DNA of 40,172 bases, from assembly GCA_001931905.2 (NCBI GenBank), contig MSJI02000768.1:1-40172 (forward strand), read 5' to 3'. Below are positions 11,397-21,802 of this stretch, piece after piece. A program made the translations under genes and the position numbers. This stretch comes from Cladosporium sp. IMV 00045. Its lineage: Eukaryota; Ascomycota; Dothideomycetes; Cladosporiales; Cladosporiaceae. Position 1 is the stretch's first letter; the number at the start of each line of letters is the position of its first letter. The notes under the pieces were generated by a model. It saw only the letters and a program-made list of their open reading frames with translations, did no database searches and was not told where the DNA came from.

Positions 11397-12919
11397 CACG
11401 TGAGAGCTGGTTGCTGTGGAAGTGAATTGATTGACTGACTGGCTGGAAGAGATATAGATAAGCTGCTGTGGAAGTGCTGTCTGCTGTCTGTGGCGACATC
11501 AGCGGTTGAAGAAGAGCAGAGTCTCACAGTCTCAGTAGTGACAATCAGGCGGATTGCGTAGACTATTACTGACTGCGATAGAGGGGAGGGGTCGAAGAAA
11601 TCGCGGCCCGCCATGAGGACAGTGGCCAATCATGTACGTGTGCACGCCAAAACACTTGCTTGCACCAGCAGCACTGCGAAACCAGAGCATTGGGATTTCG
11701 CAGGCAGAGTCTTGTCGGTACTAGTGAGAACTGTCAATCCAATGCATCGTCTCGCCCTCTCCGATGCCATGCAATGTTGACTGTCAGGTCTGGCCAACAT
11801 GATGCGGCTACTGCACTGAGCGACAAAGAAATGTCTTGCATTATTGTCGCACATGGACAACAACAACGACACCAGCAAGCCATCTCGACGGCTCAGACGG
11901 GTGTATGCGATGCGATACGCGGCCTGCGCCGGGTAGGCAAGGCAAGGTATGGATGGGTGAGATGGCTCGATGGCGATGGCGGAAAAGGCTGTAGAGTGGA
12001 GAGCGAGACAGGCGCCATACTTTCGGATAGGCTCTCGCGAGGCTCGTCTTCCGGTCGAGAACGCTTTCGCCTCTTCCGCCCGCCAGCGAACCAAACAACC
12101 AATGCAACCATCACATGCTGGTTCTCAGGCAGGAAGGCATGCGAGTGCTTCGGCAACATGCGTCTGACCTCCAGAGAGATGCTCTCTGCCTCTCTCTCTC
12201 GCTTCATGCCTTGCTGTCGTTCCCATCAACTCACCACATCCTCGTCGGCATTCTCCGACGCACGCCTTGTCGTTTCATCTTGACACCGCAAAACACCCGC
12301 GATCTGGCCGAGATGCCAATGCTCCATCGCAGATGATAGAGGTGATGATGAAGAGAAAGATTTTGATGACAGTATTGTAAGGGAAGACAAGAAACTCAAC
12401 AGACGGGAGAGGGAAGCGACGTATGCACCTGCGAGGTCTGGCCTACGGAGATGCGGTGGTGAGCATTGGCCATTATCGCGACACTTCCATCCTCTCCAGC
12501 CGCCTTTTCGATGCTCCTGCGTCTTGGAGCCCTCGCTTCCCAATGCCATTTCGTGCATCTGGGAATCCTTCGAGCCCTCGTTTCGCCCACCCATCATCAC
12601 CCGCCATGCGCCAAGTCTCCAGTCGAGCACTTTGAGCAAGCTCAGATCGAGTTGCTAGACTTCATTCGTCCTTTTCAGACAATGACAATCCTGGGCACAC
12701 GCCAACTTTTATTTACTGTCCCGTCTGTTCATCCTTGTAAGATATTCTTGCTAAAGTAAGCCATTACTGCACCAGTGTCGTGCAACGCAATTCCTTCTCG
12801 TCATGTAATAATCTATACCATCTTTTCTGGTCAAGTCATCCGTCTCTTCTTCTCTTTCTCTATCAATCCGCCATGATCCCATTGATGGATCTCCCTCCCA
12901 TCCATACCACCAGTAAAAC

Positions 12920-13921
12920 ATGTCCTTGACCATCAAACACCTCAACTCGGACTGCACCTTCCTCCTCGACTTCGCCCCGTCCTTCACATCAACACCAAAC
13001 AACACCCACCGCCCCCACGGCGCTTTCACCATCCTGATCGACCCCTGGCTCTCCGGCCGCAGCTCCATCCTCCACCCCACCTTCCAATACACCAAACACA
13101 TCGACGCGCCACAAATCACCACCCTCGCCGACCTCGACCAAGCCCTCGACCTGATCGTCATCAGCCAGGACAAACCCGACCACTGCCACCGCGAAACCCT
13201 GTGCTCTCTCCCTCGAGACAAACACGTCAACATCCTCGCCACCCCTGCGGCCGCGAAGAAGATCAAATCCTGGAACTTCTTCGACGAGCGTCGCATCCAT
13301 GCCATTCCGCCATATGAGCCTGCAGACCCAGACTCGCTCATCCGCATCCCCCTCCCGCCCTACACCTCTTCCAGCCCACCAGGCGAAATCACACTCGCCC
13401 ACCTCCCCACGAAATACGACCTGACGCGCACACACAACGGGATTGCAATCACATACCGGCCGCCGGGGACGATTTCCAGCACGCAGGACGGAACCCAAAG
13501 CACAGCAAACCCAACCGAAAACGCCGAACAAGAGGAACAACCCCCCGTCTCCCTCCTCTACACCCCCCACGGCATCCCCCCCTCGACACTCCAACCCTAC
13601 CTAACCCACCACCTCCCCTCAAGAAACCTAACCGCCCTCCTCCACCCCTTCACAACAGCAACCAACCCCTTCCTCCTCGGCGGCCAAATCCTATCAGGCG
13701 CCCCGGGCGGTGTGGAACTTCTGAAAACTTTGCAAGGAAAAGTGCAAGTCTGGATCGGAGCGCATGACGGCAAAGTCGAGAGGGGCGGGTGGAGTACGTG
13801 GTGGTTGAGGGAGGGATGTTGGGGGGTTGAGGAGGTGGATGGGATGGTGAGGAGGGAGGTGGAGGGGTGGGAGGGGAGAGTTGTGGTGTTGGGGGTTGGG
13901 GAGGCGTGGAGGGGGGGTTGA
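12920..13921 (+). CDS. Metallo-beta-lactamase-fold protein with degenerate metal motif
   Basis: Single-exon gene of 333 residues; the ATG sits after AAAAC. The layout matches a conserved fungal group of MBL-fold proteins: an N-terminal strand region (MSLTIKHLNSDCTFLLDF), the ILIDPWLSG segment that in MBL proteins precedes the metal motif, then S82-Q-D-K-P-D-H-C-H90. In the canonical THxHxDH motif the two leading histidines bind the first metal; here Q83 and K85 take their places, and only D87 and H88 (plus H90) remain. The next segment (ATPAAAKKIKSWNFF) is typical of the group. No substrate is known. The coding strand is strikingly C-rich to about 13690 and almost C-free from about 13795 to the stop. 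It stands alone between two large gaps. Confidence 0.85.
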   Translation: MSLTIKHLNSDCTFLLDFAPSFTSTPNNTHRPHGAFTILIDPWLSGRSSILHPTFQYTKHIDAPQITTLADLDQALDLIVISQDKPDHCHRETLCSLPRDKHVNILATPAAAKKIKSWNFFDERRIHAIPPYEPADPDSLIRIPLPPYTSSSPPGEITLAHLPTKYDLTRTHNGIAITYRPPGTISSTQDGTQSTANPTENAEQEEQPPVSLLYTPHGIPPSTLQPYLTHHLPSRNLTALLHPFTTATNPFLLGGQILSGAPGGVELLKTLQGKVQVWIGAHDGKVERGGWSTWWLREGCWGVEEVDGMVRREVEGWEGRVVVLGVGEAWRGG

Positions 13922-15885
13922 GGGGAGATAAGGGAGGAAAGGCATGGTTGCGCGGTTGAGATGGGATGGTTGAAGTCTCCGCCAGATCTCTGCGTCGCTC
14001 TGACCCCCTTCGGAAAAGTAAAATAGAATGCGGGATAACCGGCACGAAATGAGGCTTCGCGGTGAACGTTCTCGGGAGCGGAAGCGAAAAAAAGGCGTGT
14101 TGCATTCCCCACAGCTACGGGAGGAAAGCGAAGGGGCCGTCGCGAGTTGGAGAATCGGCAATGTCGCGATTCGCAGAGCGTTTGATACCCCAAGCAGCAG
14201 TTAAGGAAGAGGGAGAAAATAACAAGAAAGAGAGAAGCATCCTCCTTCTTCCACTAGCTCAAATCCTTGTCCACCATTCCCAATCGCATCTCCCTACTCC
14301 CTTCTCCTCTTCTTCTTCATGTCGTGGGAAGAAAAGGTCACGAGGCATGCACAGCAAGAGCCTTGCTCTCGAATAGTGCTCAACGAGGCTTGGGGTTACT
14401 AGTCTGCTGCCGACTTGAGTATCCTCGACCCACCAGCTAAACAGTGTGTTCTTCGAATTTCCAAATCCAGTCCTAGACGTTTGCGTCGGGTGATTCGAGT
14501 TCTCCTGATTCATTGCCTCTCTGAGCTTTTTCGTCTTGAGTGGATGTGATGCCCGTTGTTGTGCTTTCGGGCGGTGCGCGGAGATGGTGGTGACAGCGGT
14601 CTAGGGTTAGGGTTGGGGTTGGGGTTGGCTTCTTGTCGATAGTATGGTGGTTTTCCACACTGTATCACGCCTGTTAATGGTGAATAATCGATGGATTCGG
14701 TTTCTTCGTTATGCATCGATATCCTGGGCTATTCCGTATGTTGGTGTGCTGTGTTGTGTTGTTGTCATCGAGTGTGTTGCTTGTTTGGAAGATTTTGGTT
14801 GGGAAGCTCGGAAAGCAGAGATGCTTTGGGTGGGTATCACAATCATATTGGCACTGAACAAACACTCAAAGACAAAAGTCGGAATCGGAAACAGGTGTTG
14901 ACACACGTATGGTTCTCGTAAGTAATCACAGCATGGCCACCCACCCACCGTGATGTGACACGTTCTATCTAGGCTTCTCGTCGTTCCATGTTTCGACGAC
15001 TACATGTACATGGGGAATCACTCAGATCATCTAGGCCGGAGACTCAACTGCTCGACCACCATAGCGAACGGACCACAATACGCACACGTCCCGAAGCGAT
15101 CGTGAAGCACGAAGTACCAGTATAAGAGGCTAATCGTCTGCGCAAAACCAATCGGCTGTGTATGTTGAGCGTATCTTCGCTGAGATCTAGAAGTACAGAC
15201 AGAGCCAGATCTTGAATGAAGCATTTCCCAGCATGTCTGCTGGGGCTCTATGTCTGACGCGAGAGCGAGTTTGAACAAGCGTTTTATCCCATCTTCGTGA
15301 AGGGGAAATGATTATTCGAGATCCGTCGGAGGGTGGTCTTTGCCCCAAAACGCGTCGCCGCGGATAAAAAATGTCCGCTCTGATCATCAACAGCCCGACG
15401 TCTTTCTCCACGAGAGAGAGAGTCCCATGCAAACAAACACCATCGCTCGCCTGATTGTTGTAGCCCGAACATCTCCAGATTGCCCAGATATGTGCAAGTC
15501 GAAGCCGACATGGGAACGAAGCTCGATGCTATTCACGTTTTCACCAGCAAGCGTTGAGAGAAAGGTCACCACCACCATCATCATTCACGTCCGGCGCTCC
15601 ACATGCGCCGGAGTCCGAGGTAACATCATCTCACATGAGAGAGGATACTATACTTACACATCTCAGCCTCAGAGGCTGTGGTGTGTCTTTTACTAAGTAT
15701 TCTGTCTGCTTTGTGTTTCCTTCTCTCCATTCCTGCCATACTTCCAATCCATAAAACACCCTTATCTGCTATGCAAGACTAGCACCTACCTGTCCTAACC
15801 TCCAGCTCAACAACCAACCAACCGACCCCTCACCGCCCAATCACCCACACCCCCCACCACTCCAACTCCAACCGCAACCAAAAAA
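13922..15885. other. 1.96-kb intergenic region
   Basis: It separates the metallo-beta-lactamase-fold gene from the FSH1-like gene. Contents seen: a pyrimidine-rich stretch (about 14230-14320), a telomere-like repeat (14602-14627) and short open frames under about 120 codons with no recognisable domain. The last 100 bp before 15886 are strongly C-rich and are probably the 5' UTR of the FSH1-like gene. No gene supported. Confidence 0.5.
14602..14627 (+). repeat. Interstitial telomere-like repeat
   Basis: Two TAGGGT-type units followed by three GGGGTT-type units (TAGGGTTAGGGTTGGGGTTG and onward). TTAGGG is the common telomere unit of filamentous fungi. A short internal array can be a telobox-type protein site or a trace of break repair; the sequence cannot say which. 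Confidence 0.7.
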
Positions 15886-16720
15886 ATGACCGACCCCGAC
15901 CCAACCCTCCACCACCCGCGCATCCTCTGCCTGCACGGCGGCGGCGTGAACAGCGAAGTCTTCCGCGCGCAAGCCCGCTCGCTAATAAAAGCCCTGCCGT
16001 CCTTCCGCCTCGTCTTCGCCGACGGGCCCTTCTTCTGCGCCCCGGGGCCAGGAATCGTCCCCGTGTACGAATCCTGGGGCCCCTTCCGGCGCTGGCTGCG
16101 GTGGATTCCCGACGCGCACGCCGAGATCGACGACGAAGCCGCTGAGGAAGAGGTGCTGTATAGTATCGCCACCTGCAAGAGCGAGGACGCGGGCGACGGG
16201 CCTTGGGTGGGCATGATCGGATTTTCGCAGGGCGCGAAGCTCGCGGCCAGTTTGCTTTATGATCAGCAGATACGGGTTGAGAGGGAGGGGAGGGCGGAGA
16301 CGGAGTATAAATTCGCGGTGTTGCTGGCGGGGCGGTCGCCGCTCGTTTCGTTCTGCGAGTATTCGCGGCATGAAGCGCTGGTGAGTCCTGGGCAGGTCAG
16401 CGAGGGGTTCGACTATGCGGGCGAGAGTCCGCATGTGTTGAGGCTTGCCGACCATACACGTGCACGGGCTGAGGGATGCGGGGCTGCATTTGCATCGCAA
16501 GATGTTGAGGCAGTATCATGATCCGCGCAGTGCGACGGTTATTGAGTGGGAGGGAGAGCATAGGGTGCCGATTAAAAAGAGTGATGTGGAGAGGATTACG
16601 GGGGAGATTTATAGGGTTGCGAGGGAGGAGGGGGTCGTTTTGCCTGAAGATCAGGGAGAGGAGGGGAAGAAGGAGACGGAGAAGAAGAGTACGGGTGGTT
16701 CGTTTGGGTTTGTTTGGTAG
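15886..16720 (+). CDS. FSH1-type serine hydrolase (alpha/beta fold), frame interrupted
   Basis: Family of small fungal serine hydrolases (FSH1, DUF341), many of unknown substrate. The ATG at 15886 follows an A-run. The N-terminal PRILCLHGGGVNSEVF is the family's opening motif. The nucleophile elbow is G-F-S114-Q-G, and HVHGLRDAG plus GEHRVP supply the likely catalytic Asp and His. The frame of 15886 runs on to a stop at 16521, but family-like sequence continues in the next frame from about 16445 (LPTIHVHG) to the stop at 16720. One extra base, or two missing bases, at about 16436-16450 explains this; the restored length is about 277 residues. No GT-AG intron fits. The 3' end is 152 bp from that of bioDA (convergent). 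The coding strand turns G-rich near the end. Confidence 0.8.
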
Positions 16721-16872
16721 GAAGGCAGGAGTGCAGTGGAGTGCGGTTTGGGAGGAGATTGGTTTGTGATACCCAAGGATGATCAATTTTTACAGCACAC
16801 AAAAAAGAGCTATCGATAGAACAGGCGTTCCCCCCAAAAAGTATCGTTTCATTTTCACAGGCAAAGTCATCA

Positions 16873-19360
16873 CTACTTCTCCAAAGCTTTCAATACAGTC
16901 TCTTCCACGCCCCTCAGCGTCTCGGGCGTACTGGTCATGGCGCCCATAAGATACAAGACATTCCCCAGCACGCGCGAATGGATGACCGGTTCACCAACCT
17001 GACCACCGGCGAACAAACGGTCACGCAACCCCGTGGCAGCGGTGGAAGCGTAGCCTGAACCTGCGGGATCTTCAACGACATGGCGAAGACGGATCCAATA
17101 GCGAAGACGTAGTCCACGTTGGCCTTGCGTGAGGCAGTCTCGACGAAGGACTGCGACCACATGCTCCAAGGTGTTGAGGAAGAGGTGGCGGCCGGGGCGG
17201 CTTTCCAGTCTTTCCTGAAACCCGCCCAATCCTCGCCCTGGCTGATGTTGGCCATGGTCTGCAAACTCTCATTCGCCACCGAGCAGCCGATGGCGTGGGC
17301 CGTATAGCTGTGCCCGTGCAGAGAGCATCGCTCTTGTCGGCGCTCAGGAAAGCGTCGAAAATCGCCTCACTCGCAGTAGTCGTGCACAGCGGCAGCAGAC
17401 CGCCTGTGAGCAGCTTCGCATTCACGACAATATCCGGGTCCGCGCCGATGAAGCCAGCGGCATCGAACCTGCCCAGCCGGTAAAGGCCGGCGAAGACCTC
17501 GTCGAAAATGACGGGCATGCCCTGCCACTCCTTGTCGGCGCCTTGTGCGTCAACGACCTTCGCATTGTCGATGTTGGGATCCGTGCCGCGGACAGCTTCG
17601 ACGAGACAGCGCTGGAAGAGGGGATCGGCGAACATCATGCCACCGGCGCCGAGGATGACGGGTTCCATGATGAGAGCGCCGAACTTATGCCCTTGCTGCC
17701 TCAAGTGCCACAGCTCGGCGTCGAGGTAGGAGCGGTAACGACCCCAATCGGCGCGGCGGGCGTCCAGGTCGAAGATATCTTCGAGCGAGTTGAACGTGCG
17801 AGACTTGCCCACTGCCTTGTGCATTGACTTGGGTGGCTCGACGGTCCATTGACCATCGCGGAGCTTGACCTGCGGGAAGTCCAGCCAGTGTCCGCGACCT
17901 TGGTACCATTCGACTTTCTTGTTGAAGATGCTGGGCTCGGAGCAGTCCATCGTGCCCATGGTGTCGCCGTGGTAGGATCCTATGAGGCCGAGGATCTCGA
18001 CGTTGTCCTCTGGCGACCAGCCGTGGCGCTTGGAAGCGGCGCGAAGAGCCATTTTGACTGCGACTTCCATGCCCGTGCTTCCGTTGTCGGTGTAGAAGAC
18101 CTTACTCAGGCGGGGATTGCCCATACGTTCGACCAGTGTTTGCGCGAGTGTCAGTGCAGGTTCGTGAACCGCACCGGCGAACATGACGTGTCCGTATCGG
18201 CCTGCAGCGTGGGCAGCTGTGAGAGCTAATTGAGGGTTACCATGGCCGAGACCTTGCGTCCACCAAGATGCTGAGGCGTCGAAAGCAGGCTTGAGAAGGG
18301 TTTGCTCTTCTTGCGTGGTGGGAGGGAGTTCGTCTGCTTGCTTGGTGTATGTCTGGAAGTAGTCACCGTATGCCGATTCCATGGCTACAACGTTATTCTC
18401 ATTCCTCTCGCTGTGCTGCATGAAGGGGTGCCAGATGGCTTCTGTTGCTTGTTTGGGCATGGCACGGAGGTCCTGGATGCGCTTGTCGTGGGCTTGTAGG
18501 AAAGTGTCGACGAAGCTCTCGACCTCTTCATGGACGCTAGAGTTCTCGTAGTATGACTTCATGGCAGCAACGTCCTCTTCACGCGCTGCAGCAGGCTCAG
18601 GTGGCGGTGGAATGGAGAAAGAGGAGATGTCCCTCTCGGCGAAGTATTCCTTCAAGTAGGCGGCGTTCTCGTATCTCCCCTCGGCGAAGAGACCAACAGA
18701 CTGGACATTGTAGCCACGGAGGTGGAGAGATTCCCACGCAGATATGGTAGACCCGATGCCTCCAAGACGATGGTCGCCGACAAGGAATGTCGGCAAGCGT
18801 AGAGGTCTGTACAGATCCGCCTGAGTGCTGCCGGATGGAGCAGGGGAGAGAACGCCACCTGCAGTTTCGACAATGGCGATGCCGTCTTTGCCAGTAGCGT
18901 AACTTCTCAATTCATCGTAGACGGCTACGCTGATGTCGTTGTCGGAGACAGACTGCCCATGTGTTAGTCGAGGCGTATGCGATGTGCCACAAAAGCTGGG
19001 GACTCACAGCTGCTCCGCGCGCAGCAATATGTGGGCTCACAGGGTCGGCGAATTGATAGAGGGTTTTGGACCTGACTCCAAGCCCGAATGTGGAAATATG
19101 ACTGGAGATGGAGAGTTGTTATATTGGCCATCCTTGCAGGGATTGACTTCTGTCAAGATCCTTGGATCGACATACCTGTCATCTGCCTCATCCAAGGGTC
19201 CAGTAGAGACGGGCTTCAAATATTGCACTCTGGCGAGCTTCCTCTGAAAAGCACGACAGAGGACGGACGAGAAGATGGTCTTCCCTACACCGGTGTTTGC
19301 GCCATAGATTTGCAGGGCGCGAAGTCGAGGCCACAGAGCTGCGCCGGCCACTCGCTTCAT
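16873..19360 (-). CDS. bioDA: Bifunctional dethiobiotin synthetase / DAPA aminotransferase (BioD-BioA fusion), two frame breaks
   Basis: Catalyses two biotin steps: KAPA to DAPA (PLP-dependent aminotransferase, C-terminal) and DAPA to dethiobiotin (ATP-dependent, N-terminal). Exons 19360-19176, 19101-19008 and 18952-16873; both introns close in frame. The BioD half opens with the P-loop GANTGVGKT, then YLKPVSTGPLDEADD and ETAGGVLSP. The BioA half has WWTQGLGHGNP, DNGSTGMEVAVKMAL, SYHGDTMGTMD, IFDEVFAGLYR and the PLP lysine in NAKLLTGG. Two one-base losses are inferred: near 17318-17326, where family sequence (HGHSYTAHAIGCS) continues in the next frame, and near 17066-17074, before DPAGSGYAS. 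With both restored the length is 786 residues, as expected for the fusion. Without them the protein loses the end of the aminotransferase. Divergent from bioF. Confidence 0.88.
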
Positions 19361-19798
19361 GTTGGAAATGATGTTGTCAGCAGCAGCCTTTCAAGAGAGC
19401 AGCAGCTCATGGAACAACAATTCACAAGAGAAACAGATCAGACTGCATGCTCTCGTGCTCCATCCCCAGACAAGGCTGCAGCATGGACACACGCACACGC
19501 ACACGTTATTAGCCCTACTCGGAAGTAGGTGGATCATCCCATCCCAACCTCGGTCCTTCTAAAGGATTCACAGCACATGCATCCACACCATGCAGATTGG
19601 CGAACTGTGTTGGGGGAGGAGATCCGGGGACGTGGGTGGATCCCTGCGTCCAATGCGGTGGGTAGCGCCAGGGCTTGCCAGGAACACCATCAATTTATTT
19701 GTTGATGACTCTGATATCGTGCACGTCTCCTTTTCAGACGACTTGAAAAAACGGCAAAAAATGTGTAAAAACAGATCGACTAAAAATCATTACCTGGA
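19361..19798. promoter_or_regulatory. Shared bioDA/bioF promoter with CCAAT boxes on both strands
   Basis: A 438-bp gap lies between the start codons of the two biotin genes. It carries one CCAAT box on each strand: ATTGG at 19596-19600 (CCAAT toward bioDA) and CCAAT at 19650-19654 (toward bioF). A short CA/CG alternating run lies at about 19486-19505. CCAAT boxes are bound by the Hap complex in fungi; joint control of the pair is inferred from the layout. Confidence 0.55.
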
Positions 19799-21282
19799 AT
19801 GACAAGCACGAGCGGCAAGCATCTCAATGATGCTCTCTCCGCCGCACTCAACAAGCGCGCATCTCAAAGCACCATCCGCTCATTGACCATCCAACCGCCC
19901 AATGCCGTCGATTTCAGCAGCAATGACTTCCTCTCTCTGGCCACGTCTCAGGAGTTGAGGGATCTCTACCTGGCCGAGTTAAATCGTGGTCCATCCACCA
20001 CACGTCTTGGAAGTGGTGGCTCGAGACTGTTGGATGGAAACTCAATTTACGCTGAACGGCTCGAAGACGACATTGCCACCTTCCACCGCGCCGAAAAAGG
20101 TCTCTTGTGCAATTCCGGATTCGACGCGAATGTCGGCCTCTTCTCATGCCTGCCGCAGCCGGGAGACGCCATAGTGTACGACGAGTTCATCCACGCCAGC
20201 GTCCACGATGGCATGCGCCTGTCTCGAGCCGGGGAGAGAGTCGCCTTCGCCCACAACTCTGCCAGTGCTCTGCGAGAAGTCCTCACCAGTCTAATCAACA
20301 CAGACAACGCCATCGAGGCCGGCAAACGTAACGTTTTCATCGCTGTCGAAGCAGTTTACAGCATGGACGGCGACGTCGCCCCTCTCAACGCCATCGTCGA
20401 CATCATCCGCGAGCTCCTCCCTAAGGGGAACGGACACCTCATCGTCGACGAAGCACACTCCAACGGCGTGCTGGGTCCTCAAGGCCGCGGTCTGGTGTGC
20501 GAACTAGGTCTTGAAGACAAAGTCTCTGTGCGGCTGCACACATTCGGCAAAGCCTTGGCTTGTAATGGCGGTAAGCTCTGCTACATCCATCTAAGCACAC
20601 ATGGTCGCTCGAGACGAAGTATCGCTAACCGATCCCCCAGCCATCCTCCTTTGCTCCCCTCTCATCCGACAATACCTGATCAACTACGCCCGCCCGCTAA
20701 TCTACACCACGTTCCTCTCCTACCCTTCCCTCGCCGCCATCCGCGCCTCCTACACCTACCTGCAAACCGGCAAGACCGAAATCGTGAGTTTCCCGACTCC
20801 CTCGTGCAACCAAAACTCTCCAAAACAACAAAACAACCAGCCCAACTAACATCCACCTCTCAAACCCAGCTAACCATCCACCTCAAAACCTGACCCATAC
20901 CCTACACACAAACCTGCAATCCCTCCTGCCCACCCTTCCCCCCTCACAAAACCCTTCAGCATCCTCCCCCCTCATAACCCTCCCACCCCTCCCGCCCCAA
21001 ACGCCAATCTACTCCCTCCTCACCTCACATCCTAAAGCCCTCGCCCTCCACTGCCAGCGAGCCGGTTTCGTCGTGCGAGCCATCGTCCCGCCCACCGTGC
21101 CCGCGGGCAAGGAGAGGGTGAGAATTTGCCTGCACGCGGGGAACGGGAGGGGGGAGGTCGAGGGGTTCGTGAGGTGTGTTGGGGAGTGGGTTGGGGGGAT
21201 GCTTGGGGAGGGGATGCAGGAGGGGTTGAGAGGGCGAGGTTGTGAAGTTTTTGAGAGAGGGAGAAGGGGGTTTTTCGTGTAG
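19799..21282 (+). CDS. bioF: 8-amino-7-oxononanoate (KAPA) synthase, one probable frame break
   Basis: PLP enzyme joining pimeloyl-CoA and alanine, the first committed step of biotin ring assembly. Exons 19799-20570, 20641-20783 and 20870-21282. Intron 1 (GTAAGC...CCCCCAG) joins in phase 1 to give NGAILLCSPLIRQY. Family marks: NDFLSLATS, GSGGSRLLDGN, the PLP Asp-His region VDEAHSNGVLG, and the PLP lysine in HTFGKALACNG. After intron 2 the frame reads LTIHLKT and stops near 20893, yet one base added around 20879-20886 gives LTIHLQNL and an open frame through VVRAIVPPTVPAGKERVRIC to 21282, total 442 residues. An alternative acceptor at 20840 keeps the late frame open but does not join in phase. 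The C-terminus (RRGFFV) is not an SKL-type peroxisomal signal. Confidence 0.87.
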
Positions 21283-21538
21283 ATGTTAGATCGGATTTGA
21301 GATGGGATGTTGAAGGAAGGAAGGAGAGGTACGAAAGTCGATTGCTGATAGTTTATGGTAGGAAACACAGACGAAAAGCAAAATTCCACACAAAAAAATA
21401 AATGCAAAAATAGGGTTCTTAGTTTTTTGTACAAAAGAAGTGTTTCAACTCTTCCCTCCTCCTCTCCACCACCTCCCCTTCTCAACCTCCACTTCTACAA
21501 AAGAATACATCTACGATGATGATCCACCCTTCTCAAAT

Positions 21539-21763
21539 CTAAGCGAGGAGCATCTTCCTAGGGTCCTCGATCATCTCCTTGATCTTGACGAGGAAGGTGA
21601 CGGCCTCCCTGCCGTCGAGGATGCGGTGGTCGTAGGTCAGGGCGAGGTACATCATGGGGCGGATCTCGATCTTGCCGTTGACGGCGACGGGCTTGTCCTT
21701 GATGGCGTGCAGGCCCAGGACGGCGGTCTGCGGCAGGTTGATGATGGGCGTGCCCATCAGGGA

Positions 21764-21802
<39 letters not shown>

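Larger units (their letters stand above)
10868..12919. other. 2.05-kb gap: promoters of two divergent genes, CAG-rich
   Basis: The region lies between the minus-strand zinc-module gene and the plus-strand metallo-beta-lactamase-fold gene. It probably holds a long 5' UTR or promoter for the former, with two CAG microsatellites. Open frames of up to about 207 codons (11660-12283) have no recognisable domain, biased composition and no consistent start context. I do not support a gene here. Confidence 0.5.

Noticed and set aside
11660..12283. Plus-strand open frame of 207 codons
   Set aside because: No domain, no plausible start context and overlapping frames of similar length on the other strand.
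16381..16445. An intron (GTGAGT at 16381) as the explanation for the FSH1-like frame change
   Set aside because: The sequence it would remove (VSEGFDYAGESPHVL) resembles the family's coding sequence, and a good acceptor at the right phase is missing.
17060..17330. Introns as the explanation for the bioDA frame breaks
   Set aside because: Protein similarity runs right up to each break on both sides, leaving no room for a fungal intron.
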